Under the pieces are notes generated by a model. That model worked only from the letters and a program-made list of their open reading frames with translations. It was not told the DNA's origin and did no database searches. The position numbers and the translations under genes were made by a program. From Clostridia bacterium (GTDB lineage Bacteria > Bacillota > Clostridia > Oscillospirales > CAG-272), in contig JAFTBN010000007.1 of assembly GCA_017455185.1 (NCBI GenBank), positions 1-48,751 on the forward strand: 48,751 nucleotides of DNA, given 5' to 3'. Each line of letters begins with the position of its first letter. The stretch's first letter is position 1. Positions 7,500-15,981 of this stretch are shown here, in pieces.

Positions 7500-10400
7500 A
7501 TGAAAAGAAAGTTCCTAATTGCTCTCATGATACTGTGCGCGGCGCTGATTGCGGCGTTGGTGGTATCGTCGTGCGGTGCTGCGGATCAGATTGGCGATTT
7601 GAGCGACGGCAACGACGACGGACCGTTGACCGCCCCGAGCGGATTTGCCTATGACGGAAAATGGGTCAAGTGGGACGCGGTCAAGGGTGCGACGAAGTAT
7701 TCCGTCTCACTGAACGGCGCCGCGGAATTGGATTATTCGACGACGAGCGTCAAATACGACAACGCCAAGGGCGAGGATTTCACTGTGACAGTTACCGCCA
7801 AGGCGGAAGGCAAGGACCCCGTGACGTCGACCATGACCTTCTCGCTGCTCGAACCGGTATCTGGGCTCACGATTGAGGACGATGGTTCGCTTTCGTGGGA
7901 TGAAGTGATGGGCGCAGATTCCTACAAGGTCACCGTGGATTCCGAAGAAATCGTTGTGACGCAGACGTCCTATTCCGACGTTCCCGTTGGACAGCATCAG
8001 GTCAGCGTTCAGCCGCTGCGCAAGAACGAACCGGGTATGATCTACTATTCGCTCGGCAACGATAAGAAAACGATAACGATCTGCGAGAACGTCGACGCGA
8101 CGTCCATCACCTATGTTGACGGCGTGATCTCCTGGAAAGCGGTGCGCAACGCCGCAAGCTATGAACTGTTTGTTAACAACTCGATCGTAGATGACGAGAT
8201 TATCGGAAATAAAATCGATTATGATGCACACAACGGCAACTTTACGGTCAGTCTGCGTGCGATCGGCAACCACACCAATTCTTTCGACAGCAAAGAAGCG
8301 ATCGAAAAATCCTTTGTTTACCTTGAAGCGCCGACCGACGTGCGCGTGGTCGACGGAAAGCTCCTGTGGGAACCGGTACCCTCCGCGGAATCCTATATGC
8401 TGAAAGTCAACGGTACGGTCCTGCGTCAGAAATTCACGGATTGCGTCTATGAAGGTCTGCGCGCCGGACAGGAAACCGAAATCTCTATCAGAGCTGATTC
8501 GACAGACACAGCGTACTATGCAAGCTGGAGCGATCCCAAGGACTTCTTGATCCTTGAATCGCCCACGCTCATCTGGGTCGACAGCGAGCTCGACGGGGAA
8601 GCGGGCGAGAGCATCGGCTGGAACGCTGTGAATATGGCGTCCGGCTATGTGGTCAGCGTCACCTATCCGGGTGCTAAGGAGCCGGTGGTTTATGAACTTG
8701 ACGACACCACAAGAGCTTACGGCAACGCTTATCTTGATCCGGGTGAATACACCGTTGCGGTAAAGTGCAAAGCGCCGCTGAATTCTCCTACGGTTTGCGA
8801 TTCGGCATATTCCGAACCAATCAAGGTCATTCGTCTGGCAGCGCCCAAAGCGGCGAGCACAAACTTCATCAAGAGTTACCCCGATGACGTTTCTCAGGGC
8901 TTTGACGTAACCTTCAATTCCGTTACATACGCTACCGGCTATGAGCTTTACAGGGACAATATCAAGGTTGCCGAAACCACGTCCGCTAAGACGCAGTTCG
9001 CGCGTGTGACCGACTTTGTCGATGCAAGCGTTATGGACGAGCAGATTTATCAGTACCGCATTCGCTCGGTCGGCAACGGCTTCACCACAAAGAACCGTAC
9101 GGCGGTCCTGTCCTCGCTGACCGCGGAGGATCAGACGCTTAACTTTGAGATCACCGTGCTTGCGATGCCTTCCGAACCGACGATCGCCGGATATGAGTAT
9201 TCCTTTGGACGGGTCAACAAGGCTACGAAGTATACCGTTTCCTACGGCACCGATACGCACGTCAGCGAAACGACTTCGTATGATCTTTCCGGTATTTCGC
9301 CCGGAACATACAACGTTCGCGTGAACGCGCGCGGAAACGAAGCGACGGTCCTTTCGTCGAACTATACCGCGCCGATCATCGTCAGCCGCCTGGCGCCTCC
9401 TGAAAACATTCGTTTCAGCACCGAAGGCAGCGGCGGACTGCTGCGCTTCGACGAAGTGCACGGCGCAAAGAGCTACGACGTCATCGTCAACAAGAAGACG
9501 ATCAACATCGACGCCAACTCCGACGAGAACTTCTCGAAAGAGATTTCGAACGATACCCAGCTGCACGTTCGTTCGGTTGCGAACTATTTCAGCGACAATG
9601 ATCACTATTACATGACTTCGCCCGACAGCGAAACCAAGTTCTTCACAAAACTTCCTATTCCGACATTCGGAACGGTCAAATTCAACGGAAGCAATCTGGT
9701 CTGGAACGCGATCACGGCATTCCCCGGTTTCTCGCCTTCCTACCGCGTTTATGATGAGGGCGATGTTGCGTACGAGAATCTCAAAGGCAGCTCGATGTCC
9801 ATGGCGGACTTCCCGGGCGGACAGCGCTACACCTTCAAGATCCAGGCGATTGGCGACGGAACGAGGTATATCAATTCCGATATTTCGGACAGCGTGGACG
9901 TGTACAAGCTTCCGACGCCCAAAGTCACGATCGACTATGAAAAGAACGCCTATAAGTGGCTGACCGTTTCGGCGGCGTCAAGTTATTCGGTAATGGTCGA
10001 CGGCAAGATCTCGCAGCTCAACAAGCAGGACTACGTCAACGATTACTGCTTCTTTGATCCGAAAGCGATGCTCACGTCCGTAGGCGAACACACCATCGAA
10101 GTCTTCGCAGTGGGCGACGGAATCGAGAATATGAACTCCTCCGCCTTTACCATCACGCAGACCGTCAAGCAGCTTGAACTTCCTGAGTTCACCTGCTCGT
10201 ACAGCGAAGCGAGCGTTATGGCGGGCGGAAAGATCAACGTGACTGTGACAAAGACCTCGCCTCACGCCACGGCGTACAGTTATGTGATCGGCGGCGTGAC
10301 CAATACGACGAGCAATCTGACCTATTCAAGCAAGGCGGAAACAGCCGGAAACTATAAGGTCAAGATCTATGCAGTCGGCGGATGCTTCGGAAACGAGGGC

Positions 10401-10724
10401 GAGTATTATATCAATTCAAGAGAAACCGGTGAGCAGACGGTGGTACTGCTTGCAAGTCCCGGCGGCATTTCGATTGAAAAACTCGGCCACCTGAGCTGGA
10501 ATTCCGTGTCTGCAAACTATTACGATGTTGAACTGCTTGTTAACGGAGTTGACGTATACAAGAAGACTACCAATACGACGTCTCTTGAAGTCAGAGAACT
10601 GCTTGCAGAAGCGGGTGTCAGTTATTCGACCGTCAAGACGCTGAAGGTCAGTATTACTGCACGCGGCATTTCGCCGCTGACGGTCACTTCAGCAACAAGC
10701 GTCAAGGAATTCACGATCAATTGA
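7500..10724 (+). CDS. Large lipoprotein with about twelve Fn3-like modules
   Basis: This 1074-residue protein has a clear signal peptide ending V-S-S-C (lipid Cys25). Acidic linker residues 30-42 follow. The rest is about twelve modules of roughly 80-90 residues, each opening with a short Pro phrase (APSGF, APTDV, LPTPK and similar), then a strand ending in W followed by A-x-x-Y-x-V. That pattern is typical of fibronectin type III-like beta sandwiches in gut Firmicute surface proteins. I see no catalytic motif. A GGAGG 10 nt upstream supports the ATG. It starts 19 nt after the giant lectin-domain lipoprotein and is probably in the same transcript, so it may be a stalk, spacer or matrix-binding partner. 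The binding target is unknown. Confidence 0.8.
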   Translation: MKRKFLIALMILCAALIAALVVSSCGAADQIGDLSDGNDDGPLTAPSGFAYDGKWVKWDAVKGATKYSVSLNGAAELDYSTTSVKYDNAKGEDFTVTVTAKAEGKDPVTSTMTFSLLEPVSGLTIEDDGSLSWDEVMGADSYKVTVDSEEIVVTQTSYSDVPVGQHQVSVQPLRKNEPGMIYYSLGNDKKTITICENVDATSITYVDGVISWKAVRNAASYELFVNNSIVDDEIIGNKIDYDAHNGNFTVSLRAIGNHTNSFDSKEAIEKSFVYLEAPTDVRVVDGKLLWEPVPSAESYMLKVNGTVLRQKFTDCVYEGLRAGQETEISIRADSTDTAYYASWSDPKDFLILESPTLIWVDSELDGEAGESIGWNAVNMASGYVVSVTYPGAKEPVVYELDDTTRAYGNAYLDPGEYTVAVKCKAPLNSPTVCDSAYSEPIKVIRLAAPKAASTNFIKSYPDDVSQGFDVTFNSVTYATGYELYRDNIKVAETTSAKTQFARVTDFVDASVMDEQIYQYRIRSVGNGFTTKNRTAVLSSLTAEDQTLNFEITVLAMPSEPTIAGYEYSFGRVNKATKYTVSYGTDTHVSETTSYDLSGISPGTYNVRVNARGNEATVLSSNYTAPIIVSRLAPPENIRFSTEGSGGLLRFDEVHGAKSYDVIVNKKTINIDANSDENFSKEISNDTQLHVRSVANYFSDNDHYYMTSPDSETKFFTKLPIPTFGTVKFNGSNLVWNAITAFPGFSPSYRVYDEGDVAYENLKGSSMSMADFPGGQRYTFKIQAIGDGTRYINSDISDSVDVYKLPTPKVTIDYEKNAYKWLTVSAASSYSVMVDGKISQLNKQDYVNDYCFFDPKAMLTSVGEHTIEVFAVGDGIENMNSSAFTITQTVKQLELPEFTCSYSEASVMAGGKINVTVTKTSPHATAYSYVIGGVTNTTSNLTYSSKAETAGNYKVKIYAVGGCFGNEGEYYINSRETGEQTVVLLASPGGISIEKLGHLSWNSVSANYYDVELLVNGVDVYKKTTNTTSLEVRELLAEAGVSYSTVKTLKVSITARGISPLTVTSATSVKEFTIN

Positions 10725-11253
10725 GTTTTCAGTAATACAGCGATTAGAGGGCTGTCCAAAACCGTATCGGTTTTCGGGCGGCTCTCTTTCGGTATCTGTT
10801 GATCCGAAACGGAAAAGACGGAATAATGACCTTGTTCCCGGACCGTTGACCTTGAAAGCAGCTTGCAAGGAGATGTGTGGAATGCAAAGAAGCGGCAACT
10901 CCGCCGAAAGCGGTGTGGAAAACCGCAGATCATCGCGCCGACGAGCCGGACTGTCGAGACTGTTCGCCGTGTGAGATGAACGCGCGGGAAATAGCAGGCA
11001 GGCGCGCAAACTGCAGTGGGTTCGGAAGAAAGAACCCGTTTGCAGAAAAGCGGGAGTTTTTAGAGACTGAAATCATCTTTCTGATTGCCTTTTGCATTGA
11101 GGCCATAAAAATGTTGGTTTTTTGCGTTGGATCGGAGAACCGGCTATGGACAATGCGCTCCGAGGGAAGCCGGACAGCGGTCTTTGAACAGAAGCGAGGC
11201 GAACAGACCGGTGTCGTCGGACAACACTTCCGCAATCAGCGCCCACGTAGCAA
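10725..11253. other. Gene-poor interval after the surface module
   Basis: After a hairpin at 10746-10789 I find no convincing gene over some 450 bases. A 33-codon frame at 10873-10974 follows AAGGAG but begins right at that site and encodes an Arg-rich peptide without any recognisable motif. A 126-codon frame from a GTG at 10877 has protein-unlike composition. Base composition changes here from the AT-richer surface genes to the GC-richer downstream genes. Confidence 0.5.
10746..10789 (+). terminator. Probable terminator of the surface-lipoprotein module
   Basis: AGAGGGCTGTCC and GGGCGGCTCTCT pair imperfectly around a stronger core AAACCG-tat-CGGTTT. The trailing T-run is short. It lies 22 nt after the stop codon of the Fn3-like lipoprotein gene. 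Confidence 0.5.
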
Positions 11254-11282
11254 TTGACATCCAATCGCTCTTATGATAGAAT
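11254..11282 (+). promoter_or_regulatory. Sigma-A type promoter for superoxide reductase
   Basis: TTGACA, a 17-nt spacer, then TAGAAT. A transcript from here has a leader of about 150 nt before the coding start. Confidence 0.75.
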
Positions 11283-11306
11283 CATAAAGCAAGAAAAGCA
11301 GGCGTT

Positions 11307-11360
11307 TCCCGTTTCGGAGGGCCTTTCGGCCCGGGGCAATTGTCCGGGCAGAAACAGGGA
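11307..11360 (+). promoter_or_regulatory. Structured leader RNA upstream of superoxide reductase
   Basis: An outer stem (TCCCGTTTC at 11307-11315 with GAAACAGGGA at 11351-11360, one bulge) encloses two possible hairpins that use the same bases: GGGCC-tttc-GGCCC (11319-11332) and GCCCGG...CCGGGC (11329-11349). Only one can form at a time, as in attenuators or riboswitches. No known riboswitch class is recognised and no T-run follows. Confidence 0.35.
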
Positions 11361-11440
11361 CAATGCTATGCGTTTCAATACTATAGGTGCGATAAGGGAA
11401 GTCGGATTCGGCAAAATGTCCCTGTTCGCGGGGAGGTAAA

Positions 11441-11815
11441 ATGGAATTGAAGGTTTTTAAATGCAGCCGCTGCGGGAGCATCGTACTGAAACTGAATGAA
11501 AAAGGCTGCAATCCGTCCTGCTGCGGAACGGCTATGGAGGAAATCATCCCCGGCTCGGTGGATGCTTCGGCGGAAAAGCATGTTCCGGTCTGTGAAGTGG
11601 AAGGCAACACCGTAACCGTGAAAGTCGGGGCGGCCGAACATCCGATGCTGGAGGCGCATTACATAGAGTGGATTGCCATCACAACCAATCAGACCTGGCA
11701 GATTCACTATCTGAAACCGGGCGACGAACCGAAGGCCGTCTTTGCTATTGCGCAGGGAGAACAAGTGGAACACGCATACGCTTTTTGCAATCTGCATTCT
11801 TTGTGGATGGCATAA
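11441..11815 (+). CDS. dfx: Desulfoferrodoxin-type superoxide reductase
   Basis: This enzyme reduces superoxide to hydrogen peroxide in the cytoplasm of anaerobes, taking electrons from rubredoxin-like donors, without making oxygen. The 124-residue protein has both iron centres of a full desulfoferrodoxin. The N-terminal centre I has Cys8, Cys11, Cys27 and Cys28. The catalytic centre II has Glu45-Lys46-His47, His67, His73, Cys116 and His119, and the spacing closely follows the known enzyme. GGGGAGG lies 6 nt before the ATG. It stands alone with its own promoter, leader and terminator, so it is probably controlled independently, perhaps by oxidative stress. Confidence 0.93.
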   Translation: MELKVFKCSRCGSIVLKLNEKGCNPSCCGTAMEEIIPGSVDASAEKHVPVCEVEGNTVTVKVGAAEHPMLEAHYIEWIAITTNQTWQIHYLKPGDEPKAVFAIAQGEQVEHAYAFCNLHSLWMA

Positions 11816-11823
11816 GAAAAGAG

Positions 11824-11878
11824 AAAAGCCGCAGCCAGATTTCGGACGGAGCAAGTCCGGAAGAGGCTGCGGTTTTTT
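11824..11878. terminator. Bidirectional terminator
   Basis: AAAAGCCGCAGCC (11824-11836) pairs with GGCTGCGGTTTT (11865-11876), with an inner stem CGGAC / GTCCG, and is followed by six T. It serves the superoxide reductase gene on + and the convergent U32 peptidase gene on the other strand. Confidence 0.85.
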
Positions 11879-13937
11879 ATCTTTTTTGCGGCGGAAGATT
11901 GACGCCGATGCGTCGGAAGGGCAGGGAGGAAGACAGGTGTGCCTCATAAGCGGCTATTACCGAGTCAACTTCCGCGGGTGTTTCGGTGCTGAAGAGGAAT
12001 TGAGTGTGCCGGATTCGGGCGGCTTCCAGGTCTTTTTGTATGTCTGCGGTCCACAGAACCCGACTGTTCAGCAAAAGATTCCGGTGCGGAGGAAGGCGCA
12101 GAACCGGGAAGGATTCCCCCGTTCGGTCAACGAGGGCATTTTTCTGCAGGGAACAGGCCTCGCAAGAGCCAACCTGTCGGCCGATGCATCGCTCGAGTAC
12201 CATCAGCGGGATTCTTCCGTAGACAAGAGTCTGCCCACAGTTAGCCAGATCCCGGCATTGGGGCAGAGTCAGCTCGGGAGAGAGCGTAAGGCCGCTCACT
12301 CCTCTGCCTAACCAGAAAGACGCGCTTTCCCGGTTGGTAACGTTCAGTCTGAAACTGCCGTAAATTGGCAAACCGGTCGACTGTGCGAGCGGCAGCTGTC
12401 CGATGTTGCTGATCATAACGGCGCGGGCCCCTGCGTGTATCGCGGCCGTAATCTGTTTTTTCACTTGTTCGGTTTCGGAGTCAAAAAGGACGGGCGGAAG
12501 AAGAAATCCGTCTGCCTTTCCGGTGTAGAGGGAAACCGGCAGGAACGTCAGGGAAAAGAAGGACGCGGCCTTCGACGTGATTTGTTCCGGAGAGAAAAAC
12601 AGGCCGGTCCGTGCGGGAGATTGGTCTTTGCGCGGGGCGACGTCCTTGCTCTTTCCGGGGGAAGGAAGAGGTGGGCGGGTCATGGAGGCCCGAATCTTTT
12701 CTTCCAGTTCGGCGCAGACCTTGCGGCGTACATCGTTCAGGGCGGACAGAGGGAGAATCAGATTCCTGTCCAGGTCCAACTGTATCTGCGGATGGCCGAA
12801 GGGGGTGTTCCCGAGTTTGGAAAGCTGCTTTTCGAGTGCTTCGGAGGTCAAAGGGCGAGTCAGGGCCCGGTCCGGAACGGGGCCTTCGGCTTTTGCGGAA
12901 AAGCCCGATGAGAAGGCTTCCAGCCTGCAGGGCTGTCCTTCCCTGAGCTCCAGATGCATCCGGATGGGAATGGGGGCGGGGACAAAGGTTCCTTTTGACT
13001 CCTGCGGCGAGGCCGCTTTTTCCTCCCGGACTCCGCTCATCGCGTCGGGAGCTGTTCTGAACGATCCGGTAAAATATCCGTCGGTGAACCCCTGACGGCT
13101 GAATGCGTCAAAGAGTTGTTTCATTTCCTCCGGGGTGGCGTTCCTGCGTTCGTCCAGAAGTGTGCGCCAGATCCGGGTTACCGTATAGACGTATGCGGGA
13201 GATTTCATCCGTCCCTCGATTTTGAGGGAGGAAAGGCCCAGGGGCAGCAGTTCGGTCACATGCTGGGCAAGAGTCAAGTCTTTGAGGGAGAGGGGATAGG
13301 CGGTCTTTCCCCTGACCTGGTACGGCAGTCTGCAGGGCTGCGCGCAGTCGCCGCGGTTTCCGCTCCGTCCGCCTACCAGGGAGGAAAACAGACATTGGCC
13401 GGAATGGCATACGCAAAGGGCTCCATGGATGAAAGCCTCAATCTCCAGACCCGAATGGCGGCACAGGGAGAGAAGATTTTCGCGTGTGGTTTCCCTTGCC
13501 ACAACCATGCGGGAAAAACCGGCTTCTTTGAGCAGTTCTCCGGCCGAAGAGGAATGGACCGACATCTGGGTGCTGGCGTGAAGGGGCATATCCGGCGCAA
13601 TCCGGTGAAGTTCAGATGCGGCGCCGATGTCGTCTGTGATCAGGGCGTCCACGCCGATTTCCCGGCAAAAGAGCGCGGCGGCGAGCCAGTCGCGGATTTC
13701 GCGGTCAAAGACCAGCGTGTTCAGGGTGACATACAGGCGCACGTCCCTTGAGCGGCACAGGAAGACGGCTTCTTTCAGGTCCTCCTCGGAAAAGGGGGAA
13801 GCGTGCATGCGCGCATGAAAAGAAGGGCCGCCCAGATAGACGGCCTTTGCGCCGCCTGCCAGGGCGGCCAGAAGCGATTCTTTTGATCCCGCGGGAGCCA
13901 GAAGCTCGGGCAGGGCAGAAGGAACGAAATCAGACAT
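11877..13937 (-). CDS. U32 family peptidase / RlhA-type RNA-modification protein
   Basis: Members of this family were named collagenase-like proteases, but well-studied relatives (RlhA, TrhP) are needed for hydroxylation of rRNA or tRNA bases. The 686-residue protein starts with ELLAPAGSKESLLAAL and a YLGG motif (TIM-barrel start) and has the U32 signature EAFIHGALCVCHSGQCLFSS near residues 165-185, then NRGDCAQPCRLPY with further conserved cysteines, which could hold an iron-sulfur cluster. The long C-terminal part is consistent with the DUF3656 region of the RlhA/YdcP type. Its ATG overlaps the end of zapA by 8 nt, so the two are translationally coupled, an arrangement I recall as common in Firmicutes. 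Which RNA, if any, it modifies is not evident. Confidence 0.88.
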   Translation of the reverse strand: MSDFVPSALPELLAPAGSKESLLAALAGGAKAVYLGGPSFHARMHASPFSEEDLKEAVFLCRSRDVRLYVTLNTLVFDREIRDWLAAALFCREIGVDALITDDIGAASELHRIAPDMPLHASTQMSVHSSSAGELLKEAGFSRMVVARETTRENLLSLCRHSGLEIEAFIHGALCVCHSGQCLFSSLVGGRSGNRGDCAQPCRLPYQVRGKTAYPLSLKDLTLAQHVTELLPLGLSSLKIEGRMKSPAYVYTVTRIWRTLLDERRNATPEEMKQLFDAFSRQGFTDGYFTGSFRTAPDAMSGVREEKAASPQESKGTFVPAPIPIRMHLELREGQPCRLEAFSSGFSAKAEGPVPDRALTRPLTSEALEKQLSKLGNTPFGHPQIQLDLDRNLILPLSALNDVRRKVCAELEEKIRASMTRPPLPSPGKSKDVAPRKDQSPARTGLFFSPEQITSKAASFFSLTFLPVSLYTGKADGFLLPPVLFDSETEQVKKQITAAIHAGARAVMISNIGQLPLAQSTGLPIYGSFRLNVTNRESASFWLGRGVSGLTLSPELTLPQCRDLANCGQTLVYGRIPLMVLERCIGRQVGSCEACSLQKNALVDRTGESFPVLRLPPHRNLLLNSRVLWTADIQKDLEAARIRHTQFLFSTETPAEVDSVIAAYEAHLSSSLPFRRIGVNLPPQKR

Positions 13938-14466
13938 CGTCGAAAGTCAGCAGATCAAACATGGCGCCAACACGTCCGCGGGATTTGGAGCGGGGCGTGC
14001 GGTGAATGGTTTGCGTGGTGTTTTCTTCCTCTTTCTTGGGCTCTTCGGCCGGCTTGGCCGGTTCGGGCTCGGCTGCGGGCTGCGCAGGAGCGGCTGCTTT
14101 GGGTGCAGAGGCATTGTGGGCGGCGGAAGCCAGGATTTCACGCATAATCTTGTTGTCGGTCTTCAGGCTGCTGATTTCAGCCGAGAGGGCCTCCATACGA
14201 TGCGTCATGTCTTCCACGGTCTGTTCCAAGGACAGGTTGGAATCCTCGAGCTCCTTGATGCGGCCGGCGCAGTCCAGACGCTCGGAATTGGCGTCGAGAG
14301 CGCACAGAATGGCAGCCTCCGTCAGGGAACAGCCCGAACTCTTGAGGCGGATTTCCCGGATGGTCCGGTCGACCATACCGACAATCTGTTCCACCTGCTG
14401 CTGATCGGCTTCGGTGATAATGTTCATTTCCATGCCGGAAATGGTGATAGTCTGCTTTCTTCTCAT
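13930..14466 (-). CDS. zapA: Cell division protein ZapA
   Basis: ZapA binds FtsZ and bundles its filaments at the division ring. The N-terminal half of this 178-residue protein has the ZapA pattern (ITISGMEMNIITEAD, then VEQIVGMVDRTIREI), followed by a long predicted coiled coil at about 75-125 and a Pro/Ala/Glu-rich tail (about 126-160) with a basic end. The length is about 80 residues more than compact ZapA because of this tail. The site AAGGAGG stands some 35 nt upstream of the chosen ATG, with no good Shine-Dalgarno sequence next to the ATG. In this frame a stop codon lies between, so no earlier start is possible. Confidence 0.8.
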   Translation of the reverse strand: MRRKQTITISGMEMNIITEADQQQVEQIVGMVDRTIREIRLKSSGCSLTEAAILCALDANSERLDCAGRIKELEDSNLSLEQTVEDMTHRMEALSAEISSLKTDNKIMREILASAAHNASAPKAAAPAQPAAEPEPAKPAEEPKKEEENTTQTIHRTPRSKSRGRVGAMFDLLTFDDV

Positions 14467-14582
14467 ATGATAGCTGGCGTGGGCGGTAAAAGCTCACGAG
14501 CCTCCTTCCTCGGATGATGTAATGGAATCGGTAAAATGCACATTTTCGACAAATCGGATTTGGCGAAAATGAAAATAATCTA

Positions 14583-14610
14583 TTGAAAAAAGGTGCAGTT
14601 ATGATATAAT
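14583..14610 (+). promoter_or_regulatory. Promoter for proB
   Basis: TTGAAA, a 16-nt spacer, then a perfect TATAAT. The surrounding 80 bases are very AT-rich. It lies about 105 nt before the proB start. Confidence 0.75.
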
Positions 14611-14716
14611 CATTATAGAAGAGATTATACTTTTAAAAAATGAATATTTTGTAAATTTTTGATTTCATAATTGAAAACAAGGCCGACAGAAAACAAGGCG
14701 GAAAGGAGGCGTTTGC

Positions 14717-15514
14717 ATGGGACTTTGGAACGAAAGCAAACGGATTGTCGTCAAAGTCGGGTCCAACACGCTGACGCACACCACCGGGAAACTGAATTTG
14801 AGGCGCATTGAAGTTCTGGCCCAGACGCTGGCCGACCTGATGAACCAGGGAAAGGAAATCATCCTGGTTTCTTCCGGAGCCGTTAGCGCGGGAATCGCCA
14901 AGAGCGGGGCAGCGGAGCGGCCGGTTACGCTCGAAGGCAAGCAGGCGATGGCGGCCATCGGGCAGAGCGAACTGATGAAACTGTATGACCGCTATTTTTC
15001 GGATTACAACATCAAGGTGGCGCAGCTGCTCCTGACCAAGGACGTCATGACCGATCCGGTCCGCCAGAAATATGCGCAGAGCACCTTCGAAACCCTGCTG
15101 AACATGGGCGTTCTTCCGATTGTCAACGAAAACGACCCGGTGTCCGACGACGAGCTGACGCGTTTCGGCGGGAACGACATTCTTTCGGCGTATGTGGCGT
15201 GTCTGTGCCACGCGGACCTGCTGTTGAATCTTTCGGATGTGGACGGTCTGTATACGGCCGATCCGCGAAAGGATCCTTTGGCAAAACTCATTTCGCGCGT
15301 GGACAGGATTGAAGACGTGCAGGGAGCGGCCGGAGGAGCGGGCTCTGACCGGGGCACGGGCGGTATGGAAGCCAAACTGACCGCGGCGCAGATGAGCGTG
15401 AAAGCGGGCATTCCGATGTTTATTCTCAACGGACAGGATCCCCGTATTCTGCATCGGCTGGCGGACGGTGAGCACGTCGGCACATATTTTTCGGCCGCCC
15501 GGGCAAAGCAATAG
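14717..15514 (+). CDS. proB: Glutamate 5-kinase without PUA domain
   Basis: ProB phosphorylates glutamate to glutamyl 5-phosphate, the first and feedback-controlled step of proline synthesis. The 265-residue protein has the amino-acid kinase fold: VVKVGSNTL at the start, ILVSSGAVSAGI, PIVNENDPVSDDEL for substrate binding, LLNLSDVDGLYTADP, and GTGGMEAKLTAAQ for ATP. It ends where the kinase domain ends, about 100 residues short of E. coli ProB, so the RNA-binding-like PUA domain is absent. GAAAGGAGG 8 nt upstream supports the ATG. ProA (glutamyl phosphate reductase), usually next to proB, is not in this window; a small unknown gene follows instead. Confidence 0.95.
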   Translation: MGLWNESKRIVVKVGSNTLTHTTGKLNLRRIEVLAQTLADLMNQGKEIILVSSGAVSAGIAKSGAAERPVTLEGKQAMAAIGQSELMKLYDRYFSDYNIKVAQLLLTKDVMTDPVRQKYAQSTFETLLNMGVLPIVNENDPVSDDELTRFGGNDILSAYVACLCHADLLLNLSDVDGLYTADPRKDPLAKLISRVDRIEDVQGAAGGAGSDRGTGGMEAKLTAAQMSVKAGIPMFILNGQDPRILHRLADGEHVGTYFSAARAKQ

Positions 15515-15565
15515 AGCCGGGGTTGGATGGCAGGTTGATCAGACAGTTTGAAAGGAGGACTCCAT

Positions 15566-15931
15566 ATGGCATTACGGTATGAAGATGAACAGAATGTGAT
15601 TGCGCGCGCCTATGGACGATACTTTTTGAACGGGGAGGATATGCTGAATATGACTCCGGCCGTTCTGCAGCTGACCATGAACGGACTGTATCTGTTTGAC
15701 CGGCGCCGGGCCGAGAATTATCAGGGGGAGATGTATGCCCACCTGGATCTGCATCTGTCCTGGAGCGACTTTGACATGGTGGGGCAGGGAGACGCAGGCG
15801 GAAAGAGGTATCTGTTCGTTCCCTATCGGGGCGAGGAACCGCTGTTTACGTTTATCAGCGACGAGAATTCACACAAGGATATCAAAACCCTGCTCAAGGA
15901 CATCCGCAGCATCGGCATTCCGATTATCTGA
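15566..15931 (+). CDS. Conserved-looking small protein of unknown function
   Basis: I do not recognise this 121-residue protein. The start is chosen at the second ATG because AAAGGAGG lies 7-8 nt before it. It is soluble, has no signal peptide, is mixed alpha/beta by composition, and has a central hydrophobic pattern (LHLSWSDFDMVG, then KRYLFVPY) typical of a small beta-sheet domain. It follows proB by 51 nt and shares the downstream terminator, so co-transcription is likely. No function is proposed. Confidence 0.75.
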   Translation: MALRYEDEQNVIARAYGRYFLNGEDMLNMTPAVLQLTMNGLYLFDRRRAENYQGEMYAHLDLHLSWSDFDMVGQGDAGGKRYLFVPYRGEEPLFTFISDENSHKDIKTLLKDIRSIGIPII

Positions 15932-15953
15932 ATAACCGGTGCAAAAGCATAAG

Positions 15954-15981
15954 AAAAGAGCCTTCTTCGGAAGGCTCTTTT
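15954..15981. terminator. Bidirectional terminator
   Basis: AAAAGAGCCTTC (15954-15965), a ttcg tetraloop and GAAGGCTCTTTT (15970-15981) form a perfect 12-bp hairpin flanked by A and T runs. It separates the proB pair (+) and the MBL-fold gene (minus). Confidence 0.9.

Noticed and set aside
7707..9605. A 632-codon open frame on the minus strand, opposite the Fn3-like lipoprotein
   Set aside because: It lies wholly inside a well-supported gene, its product is rich in Arg/Val/Asp with no motif, and it is explained by the codon use of the real gene.
10873..10974. A 33-codon Arg-rich peptide with AAGGAG upstream
   Set aside because: The ATG lies directly on the ribosome site, and there is no other evidence. 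Kept only as a note.
10877..11257. A 126-codon frame in the gene-poor gap
   Set aside because: It starts with GTG, has no properly spaced ribosome site, runs through the superoxide reductase promoter, and its product has no protein-like pattern.
14467..14582. A promoter for zapA on the minus strand
   Set aside because: I could not find a pair of elements with good spacing; only weak candidates such as TTGTCG are present.
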